A stretch of 64,000 nt of DNA from Sulfurospirillum sp. UBA12182 (GTDB lineage: Bacteria; Campylobacterota; Campylobacteria; Campylobacterales; Sulfurospirillaceae). This document shows positions 10,446 through 22,605 of this stretch, one piece after another. The stretch is from the NCBI GenBank assembly GCA_002742765.1, contig DLUF01000045.1, forward strand, positions 1 through 64,000, written 5' to 3'. The position numbers and the translations under genes are program-made. Position 1 is the first letter of the stretch. Each line of letters begins with the position of its first letter. The notes below the pieces were generated by a model. The model was not told the origin of the DNA. It saw only the letters and a program-made list of their open reading frames with translations, and searched no databases.

Positions 10446-11004
10446 GGTGGTGTTCTCCACCACAACACTCATGTGAACTATCATTTGTTGTGTGGCAACT
10501 GCCACCTGAATCACATCCACAACCACCAGCATATGGGTTGCCGACATATCCATTTATAAGTTCGTCTGCTGTTGCATCACGAACTTCTGTTACGCTAATA
10601 GCAAACAATAAATCTTTTCCAGCTAAAGGATGATTAAAATCTACTTCAACGCTTTCATCGTTAAAACTTTTAACAACAACTTGAACAGTACCACCATCTT
10701 CACCTTGACCATAAAGTGTCATACCTTCACTTAGTTCTAAACCAGCAAATTGTTCTTTTGGTAGTGACTGTACTGCTGCGGCATCATACTCACCATAAGC
10801 ATCTTTAGCAGCTACTCTAATTTCAGCATTATCACCAGAGTTTAAATTTTTAATCTCATTTTCTAATCCTGGAATTATCTGACCTTTTCCAACAATGAAT
10901 GATAATGGTGCTGAATTGATATTAGAATCAATAACATCCCCACTATCAACGTCTTTCAATTCATAACTAATTGAAACGACTTGATTGTCATTAATCGCCA
11001 TCAT
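10411..11004 (-). CDS. slyD: FKBP-type peptidyl-prolyl cis-trans isomerase SlyD with metal-binding Cys/His tail
   Basis: SYELKDVDSGDVIDSN, FIVGKGQIIPGLE, C-terminal GGCGCDSGGSCHTTNDSSHECCGGEHHHENGSGCCGTH. Confidence 0.93.
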   Translation of the reverse strand: MMAINDNQVVSISYELKDVDSGDVIDSNINSAPLSFIVGKGQIIPGLENEIKNLNSGDNAEIRVAAKDAYGEYDAAAVQSLPKEQFAGLELSEGMTLYGQGEDGGTVQVVVKSFNDESVEVDFNHPLAGKDLLFAISVTEVRDATADELINGYVGNPYAGGCGCDSGGSCHTTNDSSHECCGGEHHHENGSGCCGTH

Positions 11005-11067
11005 ATCTCCTTCATTAATGAAGCCTAGATTATAGCGTAAATATGTTTTATACTCTCTTAGAGTGTT

Positions 11068-11958
11068 TTATTTTTGTAAAGAAAGAGCTTCTTTACTTTG
11101 AGGATAACCATTTTTCAAAGCTTCAAAAAACTTTTTTGCTTCTTCTGGTTTGTTTAATTTACTAAAAGATATCCCTGTATGATAAAGAAGTTGAGGCATA
11201 TAAGAGGCTTTATCATATAAAGAAATACTTTGTTTATAATGAGCAATAGCTTGTGTATAAGATTTTTGAGCATAATAAATCTCAGCTAAGTAAAAATTAC
11301 TACGAGCTGGCTTATAATTTTTATCAATCAACTCTTTGAATTTTGCTTTCGCATTCTCATAAGATTTTTGTTCAAAATCTTTCACAGCACTCTCTAAAAG
11401 TTCTGCACCACTCATATTTGCAAAATCAGAACTTTTTTGATTTGTCTGTGTAGCTTGTTTTTCTAAAGAGGCTATCTTTTCTTCAAGAGTTGCTAACTCT
11501 TTTTTAGAGACATAATTGTTGTTGATAGAATCTATAAGAGAACTCATCTCAGAGAGAACTATTTTGATATTCTCTTGATTCTTTTCTTGTAGTGTTCTAC
11601 TCTCTTCTACATAAGATTTTAAAGTTTGTATCTCCTCTTGGATACTTGCGTTGTTCTCATCTACTTTTGTATCTAACTCTAAAATTTTTGCATCAATTTT
11701 AGCGATTTTAGCTCCTATGGCTTCAGTAACAGAACGAAGTCCTTCGTAATTTTCGTTGATTTGAGATAGTTGTACACTTACACCACCAACTTTTTTCTCC
11801 AGAGTTTTAACTTCTTGTTTATTCTTTAAGATATGCTTTTCACTAGAAGTTAGTCCATATGGTGTGGGACTATCTAAATCTCCAGCACTATAAGCAGAAG
11901 GTTCATTTGCTGCTAGCAGTACAAAAGGTACTGCTAGCAATAAAATATTTTTTTTCAT
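11068..11958 (-). CDS. Tol-Pal system protein YbgF/CpoB-like (coiled coil plus TPR)
   Basis: Signal peptide, coiled coil and C-terminal TPR (AIAHYKQSISLY); downstream of pal. Confidence 0.8.
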   Translation of the reverse strand: MKKNILLLAVPFVLLAANEPSAYSAGDLDSPTPYGLTSSEKHILKNKQEVKTLEKKVGGVSVQLSQINENYEGLRSVTEAIGAKIAKIDAKILELDTKVDENNASIQEEIQTLKSYVEESRTLQEKNQENIKIVLSEMSSLIDSINNNYVSKKELATLEEKIASLEKQATQTNQKSSDFANMSGAELLESAVKDFEQKSYENAKAKFKELIDKNYKPARSNFYLAEIYYAQKSYTQAIAHYKQSISLYDKASYMPQLLYHTGISFSKLNKPEEAKKFFEALKNGYPQSKEALSLQK

Positions 11959-11973
11959 TATTTGAAGTTTAAT

Positions 11974-12522
11974 TTACGGTAGAAGTTTAAAATCAGCTCT
12001 TCTGTTTTTATCCCAGCACTCTTTAGTTTTTTCACTACAAACTGGGTTACTCTCGCCATAGCTTACTAGCATAACTCTTTCAGCGCTAACACCAAGTGTT
12101 ACAAGAGAGTCTTTAACACTTTTTGCTCTTTTAAGTCCTAATGCATAATTGTACTCATCAGTACCCCATTCATCACAATTTCCTTCCACTTTGATAGAAA
12201 GGTCTTTTGCTTCAGTGGTATTAAAAAGTGCTGCATTTGCATCAATTTTTGCTTGCATATCAGGACGGATATTGTACTTATCAAAATCAAAATAAATTAC
12301 ACTTGACTTTTCTTCTAATCCAGCGATTTTCTTTGCGACTGCACTTTGAACATCACCTGAATCCATATTGTTAGCATCCATGCCTGAAATATCAGCAGCT
12401 TTTTTATCAGCGGTACTTACTTGCTGTTGCTGTTGTTGCATGTCAACTTCAGGATTTTTTTGACTACATCCACTTAATATTAGCATTGCAACTGCTAAAC
12501 CTGTTAAAGCGATTTTATTCAT
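11974..12522 (-). CDS. pal: Peptidoglycan-associated lipoprotein
   Basis: Lipobox LILSGCS; OmpA-like IYFDFDKYNI, EGNCDEWGTDEYNYALGLKRAKSVKDSL. Confidence 0.93.
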   Translation of the reverse strand: MNKIALTGLAVAMLILSGCSQKNPEVDMQQQQQQVSTADKKAADISGMDANNMDSGDVQSAVAKKIAGLEEKSSVIYFDFDKYNIRPDMQAKIDANAALFNTTEAKDLSIKVEGNCDEWGTDEYNYALGLKRAKSVKDSLVTLGVSAERVMLVSYGESNPVCSEKTKECWDKNRRADFKLLP

Positions 12523-12587
12523 TCTTGACCCCTTTTTTTTACTGGTTTGTCGTTAGTTTAACATCTTTTTCTTAAATTTACTACTAA

Positions 12588-13859
12588 TTACCAATCAATA
12601 GATTGAATTTTTCCCACTTTTAATGGAAAATGATAGCTTTTGTTTGCATTCAATCTAATTATTCCTAAAGCACTCTGATTTTCAAACTCTTTTATAAATA
12701 AAATTGTCTCTTTATCATTAGCAAATCTAGGATAGAGATTTTTGCCTGTTGCTGTTAATTGTCTTATATAATCAGTTTGTGTAGAGATCAAATAAAGATT
12801 AAATGTTTTTGAACCAAATTCACTATCCCCTTCTCTACTTGAATAAACTATATAGTTATCTAATGCTGAACAAGAGTTATTATTTCTTCCATGATAAACC
12901 ATTTGCTCTACACTACTAGAGCCTATATTTTGGGCGAAGATATTTGGGTACCCTAATCTATCCGAAACAAAGACTATCCTTTTATCGCCATCTATAAAGT
13001 TTCCATTTACATCAATCCCACTATATTGCGTTATTTTTTCTAATGTTTTTGTTTGTAAGTTATATACAAAGATATCTGCTTGATCTTTTGGAGCCATTGT
13101 TAAAAGAAGTTTTGTGCCATCTGCTGAAACATCAGAACATACTAGCATCCCTTTTGCAGATATGATTTTTTCTCTTTTCCCTGTATTTACATGTACTCTA
13201 TAAAGTGTTGGCTCTGCATTGTTATACGAAGTATAATAAAAGATATTTTGTTCTTTATTTGCCCATTTCGGAAAAACATTTAAACCACCTTTTACTACTG
13301 TTTTTTGAAAGCTAAGAGTATAATCTGAGATAACTATCTCACTTTGTTTACTTGATGTGTATTTGGAAAAAATAACAAACTGCTCCATCCACTTTATGCT
13401 AGGAGCTCCTATCTCATTGTTTACATCAACTGCTATTTTATGCGCTAAAAATGGATATCTATTTTGTACAGAAATTTTATAGTTTTTTTCGAAACTTGCT
13501 TGTCCATCTTTTGTATTAATAAGCTTAACTTTAGCTAAAATTGAACCATCATATTCAAATGAAAGTTGATATCTCAAAATCAAATCACTTTTAAAATCAT
13601 TCATAAAATTTTCTTGCAAATTACCTTCGTAGCTGCTTTGCAAATAATCATCAACAACTTCAAAGTGAGCACTCACTCGCAGGTCTCCTGCTAAAATCTT
13701 ATGAAATTTCACCCTAAAATTTTGCTCTACATTACTCATTGATGCATCTTGGAAGATAATACGAGGTAGTCTATCCATTTTTTTGACTATTTCAACAGTT
13801 GCATCATAGGCAAAAAGTGTACATGTAAGTGTTAAGATAGTCATTAGTTTTTTAAACAT
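12588..13859 (-). CDS. tolB: Tol-Pal translocation protein TolB
   Basis: Signal peptide, beta-propeller repeats (FPKWANKEQNIFYYTSY, CSDVSADGTKLLLTMAP), tol cluster context. Confidence 0.9.
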   Translation of the reverse strand: MFKKLMTILTLTCTLFAYDATVEIVKKMDRLPRIIFQDASMSNVEQNFRVKFHKILAGDLRVSAHFEVVDDYLQSSYEGNLQENFMNDFKSDLILRYQLSFEYDGSILAKVKLINTKDGQASFEKNYKISVQNRYPFLAHKIAVDVNNEIGAPSIKWMEQFVIFSKYTSSKQSEIVISDYTLSFQKTVVKGGLNVFPKWANKEQNIFYYTSYNNAEPTLYRVHVNTGKREKIISAKGMLVCSDVSADGTKLLLTMAPKDQADIFVYNLQTKTLEKITQYSGIDVNGNFIDGDKRIVFVSDRLGYPNIFAQNIGSSSVEQMVYHGRNNNSCSALDNYIVYSSREGDSEFGSKTFNLYLISTQTDYIRQLTATGKNLYPRFANDKETILFIKEFENQSALGIIRLNANKSYHFPLKVGKIQSIDW

Positions 13860-13871
13860 ATTTATTTTCCT

Positions 13872-14633
13872 TTATTCTAATATATCTTTAAATACGACTT
13901 TCATGTGAAAAATTTCGCCATCTTCAAAAGGTGGAAATTCGATATCTTTCATCTGTTCTAAAAAGTCTCGTAGTTTTGAATTAAAGTTATCATTATATGA
14001 CAAAGTTTCTATTGTATAACTAAAATTTCCAAATTTATTTATCCCTATTATAACTTCTGCACTATTTCCAGAAACAGTATCTACTGTTTCTTGCCAGTGC
14101 GTATCTAGTATATCTGCAATTTTGCCTTTAAATTCATCATAAACTCCATCTTTTTGTGTAATGATTAGATTTTCTTGTTTTTCAAATTTTAAAGATTGAG
14201 CTATTTTAGAAGCTTTTTTTACTTCGGTAACTTCTTGATACTCTTTTTTTTCAATTTTCTTTCTAATCTTTTTTTCTTGTTTTTGTTGTTCTTCTGGTAA
14301 ATCTTTCAAATCTATGTTCTCAAAAAGATTTTTAAAATCTGGTTGGGGTTTATTTGCAACAGTTCTTATAGTTTTTTTCTCTTCTTTTGGAATCTCTTGT
14401 TTTGCAACACTTTCTACTTTTTTCACTATCTTCTTTTTTTGTGGTTCACTTTTTTGCCTCTCAACCAATGTAACATTTAGGAGATTTTTTTTGCTTGCTG
14501 TAAATTTTTCAACCTTGAAAGTACTCTCTTTGAGCATCAAAATAGCTACAAAAAGAACAAAAAGATATAGTAAAAAAGAGAGTGTCCAACCTACATAAGT
14601 TGATGATGTATCACTAGGCATTTTTTCATCCAT
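13872..14633 (-). CDS. TolA/TonB-like periplasm-spanning protein
   Basis: N-terminal TM, Lys/Glu-rich linker, C-terminal TonB/TolA-like domain; between exbD/tolR and tolB. Confidence 0.75.
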   Translation of the reverse strand: MDEKMPSDTSSTYVGWTLSFLLYLFVLFVAILMLKESTFKVEKFTASKKNLLNVTLVERQKSEPQKKKIVKKVESVAKQEIPKEEKKTIRTVANKPQPDFKNLFENIDLKDLPEEQQKQEKKIRKKIEKKEYQEVTEVKKASKIAQSLKFEKQENLIITQKDGVYDEFKGKIADILDTHWQETVDTVSGNSAEVIIGINKFGNFSYTIETLSYNDNFNSKLRDFLEQMKDIEFPPFEDGEIFHMKVVFKDILE

Positions 14634-15018
14634 TTGTCTCTAGTGAAACATTGATAAATCCTGCTTCTTTGACACTTTTTAAAACAAACATAACATCTTT
14701 ATAGCTTAAAACTTCATCAGCTTTTATATAAACGATAGTCTTATCTGTTGAAAATTTTTGTGCATACATGATGAAGTTATCAGGAAATTCATTGATAGAG
14801 AATTTGTCTTGCTTGATATAGACATCTCTATCTTTTGTAATTCTAATTTCAATTTCAGGTATTTTTTGAATTACTTTAGTTTTTGTTCCATCTGGAAGTG
14901 TAATTTTTTCCTCATAGATAAGAGCTGGTGTAGTAACCATCAAGATAGCTAATAAAACCAGCATGATATCAACAAGTGGTGTTATGTTAAGATCAGGTGA
15001 TTCATCCCAATCATACAT
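14626..15018 (-). CDS. ExbD/TolR family protein
   Basis: LNITPLVDIMLVLLAILMVT. Confidence 0.92.
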   Translation of the reverse strand: MYDWDESPDLNITPLVDIMLVLLAILMVTTPALIYEEKITLPDGTKTKVIQKIPEIEIRITKDRDVYIKQDKFSINEFPDNFIMYAQKFSTDKTIVYIKADEVLSYKDVMFVLKSVKEAGFINVSLETNG

Positions 15019-15607
15019 CTTTTATATCTTCTTTATTTTTTTCTCTAAAAGAGAGTATAAAATCAACCTCTCTTTGGATATAAACCATCACTTCATAGGC
15101 TTTTCTTTTTAGAATCAAATGTCCACTATAAGCAGGAATTGCAACAAAAATTCCAGCCGCAGTTGCTACTAAAGCTTCACTAATTGCAGGAGCAATGATA
15201 CCTAAAGATGCACTTGAACTTTGTCCTAATCCACTAAAAGTCTCTAATATAGAAACGACTGTTCCAAATAAGCCTATAAATGGAGATGTGGAAGCTATCA
15301 TCGAAAGCATCCACAACCCGCTAGTAGCATTTTTTTCTGCTACACTTTTGCAAACTTGAAGTAAATTTTCATTGCTAGAGTGGTTAGAGCACTTTTTTAA
15401 AATGGAATCATCTCTAACAGTTTTTGCACCCATAAGCATAGCTTCAAGCGAGCTTTTTTCTTTTGCTTCCCACGAATTAAGAAACATGTATCTACTAAAA
15501 AGTACTCCAAATGTCATAATAAAATAGATAGAAAGCCATGCTAGTACTATAAATGTAATTAAACTACTTCTACTAAGATAGTTTAAAATTAAGTCGATAC
15601 CGTCCAT
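15011..15607 (-). CDS. MotA/TolQ/ExbB proton channel family protein
   Basis: STSPFIGLFGTVVSILETF, ISEALVATAAGIFVAIPA. Confidence 0.92.
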   Translation of the reverse strand: MDGIDLILNYLSRSSLITFIVLAWLSIYFIMTFGVLFSRYMFLNSWEAKEKSSLEAMLMGAKTVRDDSILKKCSNHSSNENLLQVCKSVAEKNATSGLWMLSMIASTSPFIGLFGTVVSILETFSGLGQSSSASLGIIAPAISEALVATAAGIFVAIPAYSGHLILKRKAYEVMVYIQREVDFILSFREKNKEDIKDV

Positions 15608-15614
15608 CTATTAC

Positions 15615-16007
15615 CTAAAAACGACTTTTTGCTATAGATTCAATCTTTGCTGTTGCTGCAGCAATTGCAAAATCAGAATCACTCATACTCTCTAAAAGTT
15701 TTCTAGCATTTTCCAATGAATTAGCTATTTGACTCTCACTATCTCCTGCGATTGAAACAGCGCCATCAGCTAAAACAGTTACTGAGTTTTCATCCACTTT
15801 AGCATGACCCCAGTTAATTGCTACTACTTCGTGATTTCCATTTTTTAATTCTATATCAATTACACCAGCTTGCAACAATGAAACAAGTGAAGCGTGTCCT
15901 GGGTATACACCAAATTCGCCTTCACTTCCTGGAAGTGTTACATCTTTTACATCATCACTAAAGATTTGTCCTTCAGGTGTAACAATTTCTAATCTCAAAG
16001 TTTCCAT
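15615..16007 (-). CDS. atpC: ATP synthase F1 epsilon subunit
   Basis: LEIVTPEGQIFSDDVKDVTLPGSEGEFGVYPGHASLV. Confidence 0.96.
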   Translation of the reverse strand: METLRLEIVTPEGQIFSDDVKDVTLPGSEGEFGVYPGHASLVSLLQAGVIDIELKNGNHEVVAINWGHAKVDENSVTVLADGAVSIAGDSESQIANSLENARKLLESMSDSDFAIAAATAKIESIAKSRF

Positions 16008-16089
16008 TTTTATTTGTCTCCTTTTATCGGATTCTCATCCAATAAAACTCTTGCGGAGTATCTCTCTCCGCATAGAATTTACTCTTATT

Positions 16090-17493
<1,404 letters not shown>

Positions 17494-17524
17494 TTATTCT
17501 CCTTTTTCTTTTTACAAAAACAAA

Positions 17525-18409
17525 TTATTTCATTGATTCAACACCACTGATAATCTCAATTAACTCAGTAGTGATCGCTTCTTGTCTAGCTTTATTATAA
17601 GCTAGTGTTAACATTGCCACACGCTCTGACGCATTATTTGTTGCGTTATCCATCGCCTGCATTCTGGCACTATGCTCAGCCGCCAATGAATCAATAAGTG
17701 CATAATACATATTGTATTCAAAATACTTTTTCATCAAAGAATCTAAAATCGTTTCATCTTCTTCTGGCTCTAAAGTCATAAGAGATTTTGATTCTGACTC
17801 AAAACCCGCTGGTTCTTCAACAGGAACGATATCATTGATTTTCAACTCTTGTGAAATCATGTTTTTGTATCCGTTATGAACCAAAATTACTTTATCAGTA
17901 GCTCCATTTGTAAAGTCTTCTATCGCTTCAGCGATAATTTCTTGGGCTTTTTCATAAGTAGGTGCTGAACTTACACCGACATATTCTGATTTTAATTCAA
18001 TGTCTTGAAATTTAAAGAAGTCAATTCCTTTTCTTCCTACACCTCTAAGACGAACTTTTACTTTTTTGCTCTTATACTCTTCCATAAGTCTTTTGACAGC
18101 TTTAATTGTTTGAACATTAAAGCCACCGCATAAACCTTTATCAGCAGTAACAAAAACAATATCTACTTTTTCAGGATTGTCAATTACATCAAAAAAGCGA
18201 CTTTCAATCCCACCAACTTTGTATTGGTTGATTTTATAAGCGATTTCAGATAAAACCTCATTGATTTTATCAGCATAGACTCTTGACTGTTTTGCAGCAG
18301 TCTCGGCACGCTTTAGTTTCGCAGTTGAAACTAATTTCATCGCTCTAGTCGTTTTTTGTGTATTTTCAACACTCTTGATTTTTCTTTTTATCTCTTTAAG
18401 GTTTGACAT
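17525..18409 (-). CDS. atpG: ATP synthase F1 gamma subunit
   Basis: [30 protein letters not shown]. Confidence 0.98.
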   Translation of the reverse strand: MSNLKEIKRKIKSVENTQKTTRAMKLVSTAKLKRAETAAKQSRVYADKINEVLSEIAYKINQYKVGGIESRFFDVIDNPEKVDIVFVTADKGLCGGFNVQTIKAVKRLMEEYKSKKVKVRLRGVGRKGIDFFKFQDIELKSEYVGVSSAPTYEKAQEIIAEAIEDFTNGATDKVILVHNGYKNMISQELKINDIVPVEEPAGFESESKSLMTLEPEEDETILDSLMKKYFEYNMYYALIDSLAAEHSARMQAMDNATNNASERVAMLTLAYNKARQEAITTELIEIISGVESMK

Positions 18410-18418
18410 TGTCTCTCC

Positions 18419-19936
18419 TTACTTAACGGCAAACGTTGCTTTAAACTCATTTAATGCTTTTGTTAATAGATCTTCAATCTCTTTATCTAATACTTTTTTA
18501 CTTCTAACTTGTTCAAGTATTTCAGGATATTTCGCTTCTACAAATGGATATAATTCAGCTTCAAAACGAGTAACATCAGCAACTTCTATATCATCTAAGA
18601 AACCTCTTGTTCCTGCAAAAACCATAACAATCTGTTTTTCAACTGGAAGTGGAGAATATGGAGGTTGTTTTAAAACTTCTACCATTCTTTGTCCACGCTC
18701 AAGCTGTTTTCTACTTGATTCATCAAGGTCACTAGCAAACTGAGCAAACGCTTGTAGTTCACGATACTGTGCAAGGTCAAGTCTTAAGTTACCAGCAACT
18801 TGCTTTGTAGCTTTGATTTGAGCAGCACCACCAACACGGCTTACTGAAAGACCAACGTTAATAGCTGGACGAATACCTGAGTTAAATAGGTCTGATTCTA
18901 GGAATATCTGACCATCAGTAATAGAGATAACGTTTGTTGGGATATATGCTGAAACGTCTCCTGCTTGAGTTTCGATGATAGGAAGTGCTGTTAGTGAACC
19001 TGCACCTAATTCATCATTAACTTTTGCTGCTCTTTCAAGAAGTCTTGAGTGAAGATAGAAAACATCACCTGGATATGCTTCACGACCTGGAGGACGTCTA
19101 AGGATAAGTGACATTTCACGATAAGCAACCGCATGTTTAGATAAATCATCATATACGATTAATGCATGACGTGAATTATCTCTAAAATATTCACCCATAG
19201 AAACACCCGCGTATGGTGCTAAGTACTGAAGAGCTGGCGAATCAGAAGCACCTGCACTTACAACGATAGTATAATCCATCGCTCCGTGTTCTTCTAGCTT
19301 TTTTACAACTTGTGCAACTGTTGATTGTTTTTGACCAATCGCAACATAAATACAAACAACATCTTGACCTTTTTGATTGATAATCGTATCAACTGCAACT
19401 GTTGTTTTACCAGTTTGTCTATCACCAATGATAAGCTCTCTTTGTCCTCTACCGATTGGAACTAGTGCATCAATAGCTTTTAGTCCAGTTTGAAGTGGTT
19501 CGTGAACTGATTTTCTAGCCATGATACCATGTGCTTTTTCTTCAACGAATCTACTTTCAGTAGCTTCGATTGGTCCTTTTGAATCAATCGGATCACCAAG
19601 TGCATTTACAACACGACCGATAAGAGCATCACCAACAGGAACTCTTAAAAGACGACCTAATCTTTTTACAGAAGTGCCCTCTTTAATCTCTGTACTTTTA
19701 CCTAGAACAACAACACCTACGCTTGCTTCTTCTAAGTTTAGTGCCATACCTCTTTCACCATTTTCAAACTCAACCATTTCACCAGCCATAACATTGTTAA
19801 GACCATAAACATTTGCAATACCATCAGCTGCTGAAACTACTTTACCTGTCTCTTCTACATCTACATTGAGTTCGAAGTCTTCGATGCGCTCTTTAATGAT
19901 TGAACTGATCTCATCAGCTTTCATTTTTGCTCCCAC
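18419..19936 (-). CDS. atpA: ATP synthase F1 alpha subunit
   Basis: [15 protein letters not shown]; start probably at internal [14 protein letters not shown] (19924). Confidence 0.99.
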   Translation of the reverse strand: MGAKMKADEISSIIKERIEDFELNVDVEETGKVVSAADGIANVYGLNNVMAGEMVEFENGERGMALNLEEASVGVVVLGKSTEIKEGTSVKRLGRLLRVPVGDALIGRVVNALGDPIDSKGPIEATESRFVEEKAHGIMARKSVHEPLQTGLKAIDALVPIGRGQRELIIGDRQTGKTTVAVDTIINQKGQDVVCIYVAIGQKQSTVAQVVKKLEEHGAMDYTIVVSAGASDSPALQYLAPYAGVSMGEYFRDNSRHALIVYDDLSKHAVAYREMSLILRRPPGREAYPGDVFYLHSRLLERAAKVNDELGAGSLTALPIIETQAGDVSAYIPTNVISITDGQIFLESDLFNSGIRPAINVGLSVSRVGGAAQIKATKQVAGNLRLDLAQYRELQAFAQFASDLDESSRKQLERGQRMVEVLKQPPYSPLPVEKQIVMVFAGTRGFLDDIEVADVTRFEAELYPFVEAKYPEILEQVRSKKVLDKEIEDLLTKALNEFKATFAVK

Positions 19937-20038
19937 AAACTACTCCTTAACGTCTATTTTATTTTCATTTTATTTTCTATCTACTCAGATAAATCCAAAT
20001 AGATACTTTTTTGCTAAAACGTACGCTTTAGCCCTCTT

Positions 20039-20569
20039 TTAAATTGCTTTTAATATATGCTCTACCATCTGGGATTTAAGTCTATTTAGTGAAAAACTAA
20101 CTTCAACTCCTAAATCATCAAGCTCTATTTTAATACCAGGATAATTACTTACCACATTGTTTAGTTTAATTTTTGCATTAAACTTTTTACCAAAGTTCTC
20201 TTCTAATTTTGCAATTTGCTCTTTGCTAAGCTCAAAATTACTTATAATTTCACCTTCAAATACATTGTTTCTAAGTGATATTTGGTATTTTAATTCTTTG
20301 CTTATAGAAGGGATGATAGATAATCTATCATTTTTTGCTAGCAACTTAATGAAATTTGTTAACTTTACGTCAACTTTTTCGATTAATGAGAGAACAAATT
20401 CACATTTCTTTTCGCTAGTAACATCTGGAGAAAGAATAATGTTGTTAAATCTTGCTAACCTAAATGCAGATGTAAGTTGTGACAATGATTCACCGATAGA
20501 AAGCAACTCTTTTTCACTACAGCTTTTCACCAAAGCATTTACATATTTTTTTGCAATAGTTCCTTTCAT
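20039..20569 (-). CDS. atpH: ATP synthase F1 delta subunit
   Basis: IAKKYVNALVKS, LEENFGKKFNAKIKLNNVVSNYPGIKIELDD; cluster position. Confidence 0.92.
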   Translation of the reverse strand: MKGTIAKKYVNALVKSCSEKELLSIGESLSQLTSAFRLARFNNIILSPDVTSEKKCEFVLSLIEKVDVKLTNFIKLLAKNDRLSIIPSISKELKYQISLRNNVFEGEIISNFELSKEQIAKLEENFGKKFNAKIKLNNVVSNYPGIKIELDDLGVEVSFSLNRLKSQMVEHILKAI

Positions 20570-21084
20570 TAGGCAACCTTTTTCATAACTATTGTAACCA
20601 ACTCTTCTTTATCAAGAGCGATAGAACCACCATCAAATAGTTGATCTAAAACGTTATTGACAACTTCTCTAGTCATTTTACGTCTTTCAATCTCTGTTCT
20701 TTCTTGAAAAGCTTTATCTAAATTAGCAAGTTCATTTTGAGTCTCTTTGATTATCTTTTCAGATAAAAGTTGGGCCTCTTTTTTTGAAGTTTCTATCAAA
20801 GATTTAGCATTTGCTTTTGCTTCTTCAACTTTTTTTTGAGCTTTCTCTTTTGCGTTGTTTGATTCTTTTAATTTTGATTGAATCGAATCAAGCTTTTCTG
20901 CGATTCCTGCTTTTCTACTAAAATAGAAATTTTTAGCAGGTTCAGCTACAAGATAGTACATAATAGCCGCAAAAATTGCAAAATTGATAGTTCTTGGAAG
21001 GATGTCAGTTGGACCACCTTCACTTCCACCTGAAGCAAGCAGTAAAGCAGGAGTAATCATAAGTAGTATGTGTCTTAATTTCAT
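20569..21084 (-). CDS. atpF: ATP synthase F0 b subunit
   Basis: Single TM plus long coiled coil; cluster position. Confidence 0.93.
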   Translation of the reverse strand: MKLRHILLMITPALLLASGGSEGGPTDILPRTINFAIFAAIMYYLVAEPAKNFYFSRKAGIAEKLDSIQSKLKESNNAKEKAQKKVEEAKANAKSLIETSKKEAQLLSEKIIKETQNELANLDKAFQERTEIERRKMTREVVNNVLDQLFDGGSIALDKEELVTIVMKKVA

Positions 21085-21097
21085 ATTCCAGCTTCTC

Positions 21098-21562
21098 CTA
21101 TATTTGACTTAGCTTTGCTCTAACACCCTCTTGGAATAGAGGTATTTGAGCAGATAAGCTATCTGTAAATTCTGTTTTTTCTGCATCCAAATCTTTCAAG
21201 AAAGAAGTATACTCCTCTTCGAGTTCACTCTTTTTTTGCTCGATTTTTTTAGCAGCATCAACTTTTGCTTTATTTAAAGCTGCTTCTCTTATCTTTCCTG
21301 CTTCAGCTTTTGCTGCAAGAATGATTTGATCCGCTTCTTTAAAATAAGCTTCAACGTCACTGGTATTTTTGCCCGCATTTTCCAAGTCACGTTTTATGGA
21401 GTTGTTTCTGTTATCGATAAACTCTATAAGTGGCTTGTATAACATTTTGTTAAGGACTATTAACAAAGTGAAAAACACAGCTCCTGTTACCAGCAAAAGC
21501 GCCGGGCTAATGTCCATCATGTTTTTGCTCCTTTTTCTTAATGAGACTTTATTTGACCACAA
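21098..21562 (-). CDS. ATP synthase F0 b' subunit
   Basis: MMDISPALLLVTGAVFFTLLIVLNKMLYKPLIEFIDNR; likely start near 21520 rather than 21562. Confidence 0.9.
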   Translation of the reverse strand: MWSNKVSLRKRSKNMMDISPALLLVTGAVFFTLLIVLNKMLYKPLIEFIDNRNNSIKRDLENAGKNTSDVEAYFKEADQIILAAKAEAGKIREAALNKAKVDAAKKIEQKKSELEEEYTSFLKDLDAEKTEFTDSLSAQIPLFQEGVRAKLSQI

Positions 21563-21647
21563 ATTTAATCAAGGCACATAGAATGAGCTTGATTAAAATT
21601 GCGCGAATTTTAACATAAGTAAGTAAAAATCTTTATTAAACGGGAAG

Positions 21648-22517
21648 TTATTTTTTAATTTTTTCTAAAAACTCTTCAATTAAAGCGTTATTTTTAAATT
21701 CAATTGTGATACTTCGATCTTTAATTTTTGTTTTTAGACCAAAAGAATGTAGTGTTTTTTCTAGTTCTTGAAAGTCAAAAGACGATTTTATAAGCTCTTT
21801 TTTTGGAGTGTCACTAATTTGTTCACCAGCTTTTAGTTTTTTTACTAAATTTTCAGTTTCTCGAACACTTAGTTTTTGTCCTAAAATTGTATTAATGATA
21901 GTTTCTTCATCTTTTGGTTCTAGCCCAACAACAACTTTAGCGTGTCCTTGTGAAATCTTACTAGCGATAATCAAGTCTTGTGTTTTTTTTGTTAAAGAGA
22001 GTAACCTTAAGGTATTTGTAATTTGAGTTCTACTCTTTTTTATGATTTCAGAGAGTCCTTCTTGTGTTATATTATACTCTTCTATAAGCTCTTTGTAGGC
22101 AATTGCCAGTTCTATCGGGTTTAAATCTTCTCTTTGGATATTTTCTATAAGTGCAAGTTCTCTGAGATTTTCTGATTCAATATCTGCAACTATGGCTCTA
22201 ATAGTACCAAACCCAGCCTCTTTTGTTGCTCTAAATCTTCTTTCCCCTGCTAAAAGCATATAATTGTCATCTTTTTCAACAACAATGATAGGCTGCAAAA
22301 GTCCATGTTTTTTGATAGATTCACTAAGCTCTTTTATCGCAGCTTCATTAAAATACTTTCTTGGCTGATAAGGGTTTGGTGAGATACGGTTTACATCTAT
22401 TTCTCTTACTAAATCAGGAGAGCTTGAACTTATAAACTCTCTGTTATAAGCATCTTCAACATCTTCAAAAATTGCACCCAAACCTCTTCCTAATGCTTTT
22501 TTTGATGAACTACTCAT
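21648..22517 (-). CDS. parB: Chromosome partitioning protein ParB
   Basis: KALGRGLGAIFED, INRISPNPYQPRKYF, AGERRFRATKEAG, ENIQREDLNPIE. Confidence 0.97.
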   Translation of the reverse strand: MSSSSKKALGRGLGAIFEDVEDAYNREFISSSSPDLVREIDVNRISPNPYQPRKYFNEAAIKELSESIKKHGLLQPIIVVEKDDNYMLLAGERRFRATKEAGFGTIRAIVADIESENLRELALIENIQREDLNPIELAIAYKELIEEYNITQEGLSEIIKKSRTQITNTLRLLSLTKKTQDLIIASKISQGHAKVVVGLEPKDEETIINTILGQKLSVRETENLVKKLKAGEQISDTPKKELIKSSFDFQELEKTLHSFGLKTKIKDRSITIEFKNNALIEEFLEKIKK

Positions 22518-22605
22518 CTTAAAATGTCCCTTTAACGTGAGAAAACAAAGTTAAATTACTAAAGAAGTTTCTCTTTTGTATAGAAAATTTCATAAAACTC
22601 CTTTT

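Noticed and set aside
10446-10553. N-terminal extension of the Fis-type regulator ORF (MDMSATHMLVVVDVIQVAVATQQ...)
   Set aside because: Out-of-frame reading of the Cys/His-rich slyD tail; a better start is at 10445.
20157-20588. 143-aa plus-strand ORF opposite atpH
   Set aside because: Antisense to conserved atpH; no independent evidence.
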